Shown here: positions 1 through 6,079 of the stretch, one piece after another
Numbering within the stretch: the stretch's first letter is position 1
Layout: each line of letters opens with the position of its first letter
Origin: CAYYJM01 sp964471755
GTDB taxonomy: Bacteria; Planctomycetota; Planctomycetia; Gemmatales; Gemmataceae
Length of the DNA: 15,145 nt
NCBI GenBank assembly: GCA_964471755.1
Contig: CAYYJM010000151.1
Coordinates: 1-15,145 of the forward strand
Reading direction: 5' to 3'
Translations under genes and position numbers: made by a program
The notes under the pieces: generated by a model
What the model was told of the DNA's origin: nothing
Database searches by the model: none
Seen by the model: the letters and a program-made list of their open reading frames with translations, nothing else

Positions 1-815
1 ACGGCGAGAAGAAGGAACTGGTCGAGGAAGTGACGGTCCTGGCCAAACGCTACGGTATCACGACGCCGTACACCTCCTGGCTGATCGTTCCCGATGGCGT
101 TCTGCCGGCGACGGCCGCCACGACTCGGCCGGCCGAGCCGGGTGGCATTCGCGTCCCCGCGCCGACGCCGATGGTCCTGACCGGACCTCCGGGAGCGACC
201 GGTCCGGTGCCGTTGCAAGACCTGGCCAGCGGCAAGGCGAAGCCCGGATACGCCCCCGGCTTAGGCGGCGGCGGCATCCCATTCGGCGCTCCCGGCGACC
301 TGCGAGAAACGCGTGATCGATTCGCCCAGGCCGAACTCGAGCGGGCCGCCAAGGACGCCTCGGGCAAGGAAGATGGCCGGAAAGTGCGCGAGGCCCTGGA
401 CAAAAAGCAGGCTCTTGACGAGGTCATGAAGGCCCTCCGCGTCGGCGAGAAGAGGGATGTCCAGACCGGCAAGACCGGCGTTGATCTCGCCGTCACGACG
501 CACGAACTGGCCCAGACCACGCGGCTGCACCGAACGGCCCTCCGCCAGGTAGCCGGCCGAACCTGCATCGAACTGGGCGGCCTCTGGGTCGATGAAGGCT
601 TCCGCTCGAAGATGGAGATGGTCTCCGTCAAGGCCATGTCCGATGCGTACTTCCGTCTGCTGGAGAAGCACCCGGTGATCAAGGAGGTCCTGCAACTGGG
701 CAACTTCGTCGTCTGGGTGACGCCCAGCGGCAAGGCCCTGATCATCGACGCCAACCACGGCGTCGAGCAGATGAAGGACACCGACATCGACGCATTGTTC
801 CAGGCGAAGAAGTAA
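1..815 (+). CDS. VIT/von Willebrand factor A-type protein, C-terminal part (5' end outside window)
   Basis: The frame is open from the first full codon at position 3, so the GTG at 30 is probably internal and the gene starts upstream of the window. About 270 residues remain. The first 30, containing the segment RYGITTPYTSWLIVPD, match what I remember as the end of the VIT/vWA portion of planctomycete inter-alpha-trypsin-inhibitor-like proteins. A Pro/Gly-rich linker of about 60 residues follows, then a charged helical stretch, then a compact C-terminal domain that includes GLWVDEGF, VKAMSDAYF and NFVVWVTPSGKALIID. In such families the vWA part usually mediates metal-dependent protein binding at the cell surface, but the MIDAS motif would lie upstream and cannot be checked. 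The stop is TAA at 813-815. The downstream neighbour starts 249 bases later, behind a repeat cluster, so the two are probably separate units. Family call fairly sure, function unknown. Confidence 0.72.
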   Translation, partial: GEKKELVEEVTVLAKRYGITTPYTSWLIVPDGVLPATAATTRPAEPGGIRVPAPTPMVLTGPPGATGPVPLQDLASGKAKPGYAPGLGGGGIPFGAPGDLRETRDRFAQAELERAAKDASGKEDGRKVREALDKKQALDEVMKALRVGEKRDVQTGKTGVDLAVTTHELAQTTRLHRTALRQVAGRTCIELGGLWVDEGFRSKMEMVSVKAMSDAYFRLLEKHPVIKEVLQLGNFVVWVTPSGKALIIDANHGVEQMKDTDIDALFQAKK

Positions 816-842
816 TCCCCGGAGTCCATGCGCCCCCCGGAC

Positions 843-968
843 TGGCGAGCCCCCCACGAAAGTGGGGGGAGTTTCCGACGCGAAGACTCCCCCCACTTTC
901 GTGGGGGGCTCGCCTTCTCGCCGACTGCCGTATCGGAAACTCCCCCCACTTTCGTGGGGGGCTCGCCA
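843..968. repeat. Cluster of three GC-rich hairpin repeats with GAAA/TTTC loop
   Basis: Three copies of one element occupy most of this intergenic gap. Copy 1 (843-878) is the exact reverse complement of copy 3 (933-968) over 36 bases. Copy 2 (886-914) is identical to the last part of copy 3 over 29 bases and has the same orientation. Each copy holds a perfect 8-bp stem, CCCCCCAC paired with GTGGGGGG, closed by a four-base loop: GAAA on the plus strand in copy 1 (858-861), TTTC in copies 2 (897-900) and 3 (950-953). The hairpins sit at 850-869, 889-908 and 942-961. The two orientations also allow a large cruciform between copy 1 and copy 2 or 3. I remember similar elements scattered between genes in Gemmata-type genomes, which would make this a REP-like family; that is not tested here. 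It may stop transcription after the upstream gene. Confidence 0.85.
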
Positions 969-1000
969 TCTCACCGTCTTGCCGTCTCACCGTCACGCTC

Positions 1001-1028
1001 TTGACTTCTCCCGGCGACCGGTTACCTT
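1001..1028 (+). promoter_or_regulatory. Possible sigma70-like promoter for the TIM-barrel gene
   Basis: TTGACT at 1001-1006 is five of six to the -35 consensus. It is followed after 16 bases by TACCTT at 1023-1028, a weak -10 (three of six). The start codon is 37 bases downstream. A short direct repeat, TCTCACCGTC, lies just upstream at 970-979 and 985-994. The -35 is convincing, the -10 is not. Confidence 0.4.
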
Positions 1029-1064
1029 CACGCCATCCGCTGTCTTTCACACCAGGAGAGTGTC

Positions 1065-1907
1065 ATGGATCGTCGTCGTTTCCTGCAAGTCGTCGGGGCA
1101 GGGGCCTTGAGTCTGACGCTGCCGGGCAAGGTCGGAGCCGAGGAGAAGGACGCCTTCGGCGGCTTCACACTCGGCGTGCAGAGCTATACCTTCCGTCAGT
1201 TCGATCTGGAGCCGACCTTGAAGCGGCTCAAGGACCTGGGCATCACCGCCGTCGAGTTGTATCAGAAGCACGCTCCGCGCGAGGCGACGGCCGCCCAGAC
1301 TCAGGCGGTCCTCAAGCTCTGCAAGGAGTACGGCGTCACGCCGCGAGCCTGGGGTGTCGAGAGCTTCACCAAAGATCACGACGCCAACAAGAAGAAGTTC
1401 GAGTTCGGCAAGGCGCTCGGCATCCAGGCCTTCTCCGCCGATCCGACCCCGGACAGCTTCGACAGCCTCGACAAGCTCTGCGACGAGTACAAGATCGCCA
1501 TTGCCATTCATCCGCACGGCCCGATCGGCGGCAATCGCCTCCATCGCTGGTACGGCTCCGAGGTCATCCTGCCGGCCGTCAAGAATCACCACGAGCTGAT
1601 CGGCACCTGTCTCGACACCGGCCATCTGATCCGCTCGGCCCAGCTCGGCAAGAAGCTCGATCCGGCGGCCGAGATCCGCGCGATGGGCAAGCGCAACTTC
1701 GGTCTGCACCTGAAGGACCACGACAACGCCCGCAAGACGGACGTCGTCTTCGGCAAGGGCGTCCTCGACGTGCCCGGCGTGCTGAAGGCCCTGCGTGAGG
1801 TCGGCTTCAAGTACCTGATCAGCATCGAGTACGAGGCCAGCCCGGAGGAGCCGACCGCCGACGTGCGGGCGTGCATCGCCGCCTTCAAGAAGGCCGCCAC
1901 GGCGTGA
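1065..1907 (+). CDS. Sugar phosphate isomerase/epimerase-like TIM-barrel protein, Tat-exported
   Basis: The 280-residue product begins MDRRRFLQVVGAGALSL, a twin-arginine signal with a short hydrophobic stretch, so it is probably exported folded. From about residue 34 it reads as a xylose isomerase-like TIM barrel (AP endonuclease family 2 fold). Likely metal ligands in the usual places are Glu64 in AVELY, His149 in AIHPHG, Asp184 in CLDTGH, His215 in LHLKDHD and Glu255 in SIEYE. Family members isomerise or epimerise sugars or inositols with a divalent metal; the substrate cannot be read from sequence. Planctomycetes carry many such exported paralogues, thought to serve glycan breakdown. The ATG at 1065 has AGGAG at 1054-1058. 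No neighbour suggests a pathway. The fold is secure; the reaction is not. Confidence 0.88.
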   Translation: MDRRRFLQVVGAGALSLTLPGKVGAEEKDAFGGFTLGVQSYTFRQFDLEPTLKRLKDLGITAVELYQKHAPREATAAQTQAVLKLCKEYGVTPRAWGVESFTKDHDANKKKFEFGKALGIQAFSADPTPDSFDSLDKLCDEYKIAIAIHPHGPIGGNRLHRWYGSEVILPAVKNHHELIGTCLDTGHLIRSAQLGKKLDPAAEIRAMGKRNFGLHLKDHDNARKTDVVFGKGVLDVPGVLKALREVGFKYLISIEYEASPEEPTADVRACIAAFKKAATA

Positions 1908-1924
1908 CCGTCGGACGCCCGGGG

Positions 1925-1953
1925 TTGGTTGTCGCTCGGTTCTGCGGTATTCT
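1925..1953 (+). promoter_or_regulatory. Possible promoter upstream of the ferredoxin-NADP reductase
   Basis: TTGGTT (1925-1930) and TATTCT (1948-1953) are separated by 17 bases and lie about 50 bases before the start codon. Matches to consensus are three and four of six. A six-base pairing, CTGCGG at 1942-1947 with CCGCAG at 1975-1980, overlaps the proposed -10 and could fold in the leader. The evidence is weak. Confidence 0.3.
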
Positions 1954-2001
1954 GAAGAGAGGCCCCCGTATGATCCGCAGGGCAGGGGAGAGCAGGAGCG
2001 C

Positions 2002-2934
2002 ATGACACCCGAGTTGATCGCCGAGGCGAAACGCAAGCGTTACAACGCCACCATCGCGCGCATCCAGAAGGTGCATAGCGATCTGCTCATCGCCCACATC
2101 GAACCCGACACTCCCCGCCCGCCACCGATCCCGGGCCAGTACATGACCCTCGGCCTGGGCTACTGGGAACCGCGTCTGCCCGGTGTGCAAGAGGAGCTGC
2201 TCGATCCCGCCGATGAGGGCAAGGTGGTTCGTCGGTCCTACTCGATTAGCTGCTCGATCCTCGACAGTGAGGGCCGACTGTTCGACCAGGAACGAACCAG
2301 CCTGATCGAGTTCTACGTTGTCCTGGTTCGTCAGACGGAGAAAGCGACGGGGCCGGAGTTGACGCCCCGGCTCTTCATGCTCCGCGAGAACGATCGGCTC
2401 CACCTCGGCGAGAAGATCACCGGCACCTACACCCTGGAAGACGTCAACGACGACGCCACGATCGTCTTCCTGGCGACCGGCACTGGCGAGGCTCCGCACA
2501 ACTACATGGTCTGGCAACTCCTCCGGCGTGGTCATCGCGGTCGCATCCTATCGGCCTGCTGTGTCCGCCTGAACCGTGATCTCGCCTACCGCGCGATCCA
2601 CGAGGAGTTGATGCGCCGCTATCCGAACTATACGTATCTGCCTCTGACGACCCGCGAGCCTCACCTGGACGGTCGCAAGGTCTACATCCAGGATCTGATC
2701 ACCAGCGGCCAGCTCGAGGAGATTCTCGGCAAGCGGCTTGACCCGGTCAACACGCACGTCTTCCTGTGTGGCAACCCGAAGATGATCGGCGTACCGGAGA
2801 AGGATCGCGAGACGGGGGCTCGCGTCTTTCCTCAGCCGGCGGGCGTCATCGAGATTCTGGAACAGCGTGGCTTCATCACCGACAACCGTCAGGCGAAGCA
2901 GCGTGGCTCGATTCATTTCGAGGAGTACTGGTGA
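2002..2934 (+). CDS. Ferredoxin/flavodoxin--NADP(+) reductase
   Basis: The 310-residue product belongs to the FNR superfamily and should be a cytoplasmic FAD enzyme passing electrons between NADPH and ferredoxin or flavodoxin. The FAD-binding motif RRSYSIS is at residues 77-83. The pyridine-nucleotide motif ATGTGEAP is at 158-165, and FLCGNPKMIG, the conserved Cys-Gly-Asn-Pro segment, is at 254-263. The chain ends in EEYW, and a terminal aromatic residue stacked on the flavin is typical of the bacterial Fpr class. It is longer than the roughly 250 residues of enteric Fpr, partly through extra residues near 55-75 and 86-98. The ATG at 2002 is preceded by AGGAG at 1994-1998. The kinase gene begins 42 bases after the stop, so the two are probably co-transcribed. 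The enzyme class is secure; the physiological partner is unknown. Confidence 0.9.
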   Translation: MTPELIAEAKRKRYNATIARIQKVHSDLLIAHIEPDTPRPPPIPGQYMTLGLGYWEPRLPGVQEELLDPADEGKVVRRSYSISCSILDSEGRLFDQERTSLIEFYVVLVRQTEKATGPELTPRLFMLRENDRLHLGEKITGTYTLEDVNDDATIVFLATGTGEAPHNYMVWQLLRRGHRGRILSACCVRLNRDLAYRAIHEELMRRYPNYTYLPLTTREPHLDGRKVYIQDLITSGQLEEILGKRLDPVNTHVFLCGNPKMIGVPEKDRETGARVFPQPAGVIEILEQRGFITDNRQAKQRGSIHFEEYW

Positions 2935-2976
2935 GCGGGCCGACCGTCGCCCTCAACCCGATTCGGAGAGCGTTGC

Positions 2977-3837
2977 ATGGCCGGTGAGATTCTTGGCAAT
3001 TACCGACTGCTGCGGCACATCCAGACCGGGCAGGACACCCAGGTCTACGAGGTGGTCGAGACGTCCAGTCATCGTCACTTCGCCATGAAGTTGCTCATGC
3101 GCGAGAAGGCCAAGGAACCGGAGAAGCGCAAACTCTTCGCCCACGAGGCCGAGGTCGGCAAGAAACTCGCCCACCCGAACATCATCCGCATCGTCTACTC
3201 CGCCATGAAGGGGGAGGAGCCGTACTTCGTCATGGAGTTCTTCCCGTCGGGCAGCCTGAAGACACGCATGCGGGCCAAGGAACCCCTGGTGACGGAGAAG
3301 TGTCAGGAGATTCTCAAGCAGACCGCCATCGGCCTGGCCTTCATGAACGAGAAGGGTTGGGTTCATCGCGACGTCAAGCCAGACAACATCCTTGTCAACA
3401 GTTCCGGCGACGCCAAGTTGATTGACTTCGCCATCGCTCAGGAGATCCCCAAGGGCTTCTTCGCGAAATTGTTTTTCAAGAAGCAGAAGCCGCAGGGCAC
3501 CCGCAGTTACATGTCGCCCGAACAGATCCGAAGTCTGCCACTGGACGGCCGGGCCGACGTCTACAGTTTTGGTTGCACCTGTTTCGAGGTCGTCACGGGC
3601 AAGACGCCCTTCGTCGGCGGCACCGCTCAGGACCTGCTTCAGAAGCACATCCTCGAGAAGCCAGCCTCACCAGCCTCGCTCAACCCGGAGGTGACCAAGG
3701 AGTTCGCCGACCTCGTGCTGCACATGATGGCCAAGAAGAAGGAGAATCGGCCAAAGAATTTTCACGAGGTGTTGTTTGCTCTGAAGGCACTCAAGGTCTA
3801 CAAGAACCAGCCTGCGAGCAGCTCGCCGCATGAGTGA
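2977..3837 (+). CDS. Atypical serine/threonine protein kinase (soluble, DFA instead of DFG)
   Basis: The 286 residues form a Hanks-type kinase domain and little else; there is no membrane segment or sensor domain, so it should be cytoplasmic. The ATP-anchoring Lys38 sits in FAMK, an alpha-C Glu is likely at 57, the catalytic loop HRDVKPDN is at 130-137, SPE at 180-182 and DVYSFG at 194-199. Two departures stand out. The glycine-rich loop is degraded to QTGQDTQVY (only one of the usual glycines), and the metal-binding DFG is DFA at 150-152. The activation segment carries a basic, aromatic stretch (GFFAKLFFKKQKPQG, 160-174). Catalytic Lys, HRD Asp132, Asn137 and Asp150 are kept, so activity is plausible. 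I recall close relatives with the same QTGQ and DFAIAQ features in other planctomycetes. The ATG at 2977 has GGAG at 2965-2968. Substrate unknown. Confidence 0.9.
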   Translation: MAGEILGNYRLLRHIQTGQDTQVYEVVETSSHRHFAMKLLMREKAKEPEKRKLFAHEAEVGKKLAHPNIIRIVYSAMKGEEPYFVMEFFPSGSLKTRMRAKEPLVTEKCQEILKQTAIGLAFMNEKGWVHRDVKPDNILVNSSGDAKLIDFAIAQEIPKGFFAKLFFKKQKPQGTRSYMSPEQIRSLPLDGRADVYSFGCTCFEVVTGKTPFVGGTAQDLLQKHILEKPASPASLNPEVTKEFADLVLHMMAKKKENRPKNFHEVLFALKALKVYKNQPASSSPHE

Positions 3838-3905
3838 CCGCCTGGATCTTTTCCTCCGATTCGCTAGACTGAGCGCTGGCGAGACTGTCCGGCTTTGTTC
3901 TGACT

Positions 3906-4036
3906 TTCTCACTTTTTTGGACTGCGGCGATTCTTCGCCGCTCTGACTGTCTCCCTTCGGAGGAAGACGATCCGACAAGTCAGCAAGTCAGAAAGGAAGA
4001 GCGGCAAAGAATTGCCGCAGTCCAAAAAAGTGAGAA
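3906..4036. repeat. 131-bp long inverted repeat with nested hairpins upstream of accA
   Basis: The arms 3906-3944 and 3998-4036 are 39 bases each and pair at 37 positions. Each arm also contains its own perfect 7-bp hairpin: GCGGCGA with TCGCCGC around TTCT in the left arm (3924-3941), and GCGGCAA with TTGCCGC around AGAA in the right arm (4001-4018). The only two differences between the arms are the two bases of one pair in that inner stem (G-C on the left, A-T on the right), so both hairpins stay intact. Outward of each hairpin lies AGTCC plus six A (or the complement). The 53-base centre holds a small CTCC/GGAG hairpin at 3951-3962 and the repeated word CAAGTCAG. It may be a mobile or REP-like repeat, a terminator for the kinase unit, or a fold in the accA leader. 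Confidence 0.85.
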
Positions 4037-4122
4037 CCGCAAGCCAGAACGATGGCGGACGGTCTCTGGCGTGAGGATTGGCCTTGCGTCCGGAGTGTGT
4101 TGGAATGGTAAGGATCCCAGCG

Positions 4123-5130
4123 ATGGCCCCCAAGAATCGCTTGCCGTTTGAAACCGAGATCGCCGAGATGGAAGACCTGCTGGCACGGCTTGAGGCCAGC
4201 CAGGTTTCCGGTCCCGATCATGGCGAAGAATTGCGCCGTATTCGTCGTGAACTGGTCAATCTGACCCAACGAATCTACGCCAATCTCACACCCTGGCAAA
4301 CGGTTCTCGTCTCGCGTCATCCCGAACGGCCGCAGACGGTTGATTACATCGATTTGATTTTCGAGGATTTCGTTGAGTTGCACGGCGACCGGGCCATCGG
4401 CGACGACCGCGCCATCCGCAGTGGCTTCGCGCGTCTGGGTGATTTTCGCGTCATGCTGATCGGTCATCAGAAGGGCCGCAACCTCTCCGAGCGTACCGAA
4501 TGCTTTTTCGGCTGCGCTCACCCGGAGGGCTATCGCAAGGCGATGAAGAACATGCGGTTGGCGGCCAAGTTCAAACTGCCGGTCATCTGTCTGATCGACA
4601 CACCGGGAGCCTTCCCGGGCATCGGTGCCGAGGAACGTGGCCAGGCCCAGTTGATCGCCACGAGCCTGCTGGAGATGTCGCGTCTGGAGACGCCGATCGT
4701 CTGTGTCGTCATTGGCGAAGGGGGTTCCGGCGGCGCGCTTGGTATCGGCATCGGCGATCGCGTCTCGATGCTTCAGCACGCCTACTACTCGGTCATCAGT
4801 CCGGAGGGGTGCGCTGGCATCCTGTGGAAGGTCGCCACCGATCAGACCAAGCCGAAGGCGGCCGACGCTCTCAAGCTGACGGCGGCGCACCTGGCGAAAC
4901 TCGGCGTCATCGACGATGTCATCCCCGAACCGGTCGGCGGCGCGCACCGTGATCAGCGTGAGATGGCGACCACGCTCAAGGGCTACCTGCTTCGCTATCT
5001 GCGTGAACTGAAGCCGCTGTCGCTGGACGATCTGCTCGAAGGCCGCTATCAGAAATTCCGCAAGATGGGCGTCTACGAGACGATCCCGGCCGCGGCCCTG
5101 GTCGCCGCCGCGAGTGACGCCCAGTCCTGA
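4123..5130 (+). CDS. accA: Acetyl-CoA carboxylase carboxyltransferase, alpha subunit
   Basis: AccA works with AccD to move the carboxyl group from biotin on AccB to acetyl-CoA, giving malonyl-CoA for fatty acid synthesis in the cytoplasm. From the chosen start the product has 335 residues, near the usual 315-320. It begins with the family's coiled N-terminal segment (EIAEMEDLLARLEA) and contains GHQKGR, HPEGYRKA, IDTPGAFPGIGAEERGQ (158-174), GEGGSGGALGIGIGDR (198-213), SPEGCAGILWK and IPEPVGGAHR. I start at ATG 4123, with AAGGA at 4110-4114. ATG 4105 with GGAG at 4092-4095 is nearly as good and adds six residues; the frame also opens with TTG at 4078. No accD is in the window. A long inverted repeat ends 86 bases upstream. 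The next gene starts 17 bases after the stop. Product very secure, start less so. Confidence 0.95.
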   Translation: MAPKNRLPFETEIAEMEDLLARLEASQVSGPDHGEELRRIRRELVNLTQRIYANLTPWQTVLVSRHPERPQTVDYIDLIFEDFVELHGDRAIGDDRAIRSGFARLGDFRVMLIGHQKGRNLSERTECFFGCAHPEGYRKAMKNMRLAAKFKLPVICLIDTPGAFPGIGAEERGQAQLIATSLLEMSRLETPIVCVVIGEGGSGGALGIGIGDRVSMLQHAYYSVISPEGCAGILWKVATDQTKPKAADALKLTAAHLAKLGVIDDVIPEPVGGAHRDQREMATTLKGYLLRYLRELKPLSLDDLLEGRYQKFRKMGVYETIPAAALVAAASDAQS

Positions 5131-5146
5131 CGCGAGGGCAGGGGCC

Positions 5147-5575
5147 ATGACGGACGTTCTCTTTCAGATCGTCACCTACGCCCCGGCTCCGATCTGGGCG
5201 CTGATGATCTTCGCCCCGCACTGGCGTGGCACCCGCTGGTTCGTTGGCCAACCGTACTTTCTGCTCCCCTTCGTCATTCTGTACGTCGTTCTCGTGATCC
5301 CCGGCCTGCCCGTGGTTCTGCCGCTCCTGTTGCAGCCGAAGCTCGCCGAGATCACCGCCCTGCTGGCCACGCCGGAAGGGACGCTGATCGGCTGGATCCA
5401 CTTCGTGGCATTCGACCTGTTCGTTGGCCGCTGGATCTACCTCGACAGTCGAGAGCGAGGCACGTCGGTCTGGATCGTCTCGCCGCTGCTGTTGCTGACG
5501 CTGCTGTTCGGCCCACTGGGCCTACTCGGCTACCTGCTCGTCCGTCTCGTCACGAAACCAGTCCGCATCGGCTGA
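5147..5575 (+). CDS. ABA4-like family integral membrane protein
   Basis: The product is 142 residues and almost wholly hydrophobic, with four likely membrane segments at about 4-24, 35-60, 78-100 and 108-135. The segments WIHFVAFDLFVGRW, LDSRERG and LLFGPLGLLGYLL match what I remember of the ABA4-like (DUF4281) family. That family is named for a plant chloroplast protein needed for neoxanthin formation. Bacterial members are of unknown role, and a link to carotenoids here would be inference only. ATG 5147 is preferred, with GAGGG at 5134-5138. An in-frame GTG at 5114 would overlap accA and add eleven mostly polar residues before the first membrane segment. The 16-base gap after accA suggests one transcript. 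Family call good, function unknown. Confidence 0.8.
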   Translation: MTDVLFQIVTYAPAPIWALMIFAPHWRGTRWFVGQPYFLLPFVILYVVLVIPGLPVVLPLLLQPKLAEITALLATPEGTLIGWIHFVAFDLFVGRWIYLDSRERGTSVWIVSPLLLLTLLFGPLGLLGYLLVRLVTKPVRIG

Positions 5576-5624
5576 TTGACGCAACCGCAGATTCAGCAAG
5601 GGCTAACGGCACGACAATTAATCG

Positions 5625-5720
5625 AACATAACGCACATTATCGGACGTATCAGCAGGATCGCTTGCTCGATCGGGCCGGAGAGTCGGCCGGCCGGCACGT
5701 CCGATAATCTATCTTATGTT
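5625..5720. repeat. 96-bp inverted repeat with an interrupted stem
   Basis: The outer arms AACATAA (5625-5631) and TTATGTT (5714-5720) pair over 7 bases. A five-base stretch on each side (CGCAC at 5632-5636, CTATC at 5709-5713) does not pair. Inner arms ATTATCGGACGT (5637-5648) and ACGTCCGATAAT (5697-5708) then pair perfectly over 12 bases. The 48-base centre is GC-rich and ends in a run of GGCC/CCGG words. The arms are clearly more AT-rich than the surroundings. It could be a mobile-element remnant, a recombination site, a terminator for the accA unit or a regulatory site. Confidence 0.75.
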
Positions 5721-5890
5721 AGTTTTATCCTGCACCGTTCTGCCGCCAGACACCTGGGCCGTCTGGTGGCCTCCGTTGGCCCGGACTGGCCGGACACTGC
5801 CACTCCAGGACGTCCCCTGTCCGCCGCGAGGCCCTTGTACGGCCGTGAGGGCGGCGTTCCTGCACCGTTACCGAAGGCCCCGTCGTGGGT

Positions 5891-5921
5891 TTCAATCTGT
5901 ACGCCGAATAGCGGCTACAAT
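5891..5921 (+). promoter_or_regulatory. Possible promoter for the MacAB-like operon
   Basis: TACAAT at 5916-5921 is five of six to the -10 consensus. The only -35-like hexamer is TTCAAT at 5891-5896, three of six with a 19-base spacer. A transcript from here would have a leader of about 150 bases before the adaptor start, containing the palindrome at 6050-6059. Confidence 0.35.
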
Positions 5922-6079
5922 GATTGGGGGAAGTTGCTTGCTTGAAGTGGTTGCTCGTGGGACGGTTTCTGCTTGCTGCCAGCGACCGGTTCCCTCTAGC
6001 ATAAGCAGATTCATGCTCCGCTCCCCTGGGGCGGTCGATCTGAACCCGATCGGATCCGAAGGTCCGGGACGAGGTGGTC

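Larger units (their letters stand above)
5576..6079. other. Gene-free 504-bp stretch between the ABA4-like gene and the export operon
   Basis: I find no credible gene here. A plus-strand frame from 5716 runs on to 6315 over the start of the adaptor gene, and a minus-strand frame at 5725-6129 is Arg/Ser/Thr/Pro-rich; neither has a recognisable domain. The stretch holds an inverted repeat (5625-5720), an 11-base direct repeat CCTGCACCGTT at 5729-5739 and 5859-5869, a -10-like TACAAT at 5916-5921, and a 10-base palindrome TCGGATCCGA at 6050-6059, about 20 bases before the adaptor start. The last could be an operator for the export operon. Confidence 0.6.

Noticed and set aside
843..968. CRISPR array
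   Set aside because: Only three copies, in mixed orientation, with unequal short gaps and internal hairpins; no cas genes nearby.
50..1110. Long minus- and plus-strand frames over the first gene and the hairpin cluster (for example 50-949 minus, 862-1110 plus)
   Set aside because: They are readings through the GC-rich repeat and the opposite strand of the real gene; no domain, and composition is Arg/Pro/Ser-rich.
2977..3837. Inactive pseudokinase
   Set aside because: The catalytic Lys, HRD Asp, Asn and the Asp of DFA are all present, so loss of activity cannot be inferred from DFA alone.
5625..5720. Integron attC site
   Set aside because: The split-stem layout is similar, but the outer boxes ATCGAAC and GTTAGTT each miss the attC consensus, pairing continues past the AAC where attC has its spacer, and there is no integrase or cassette array.
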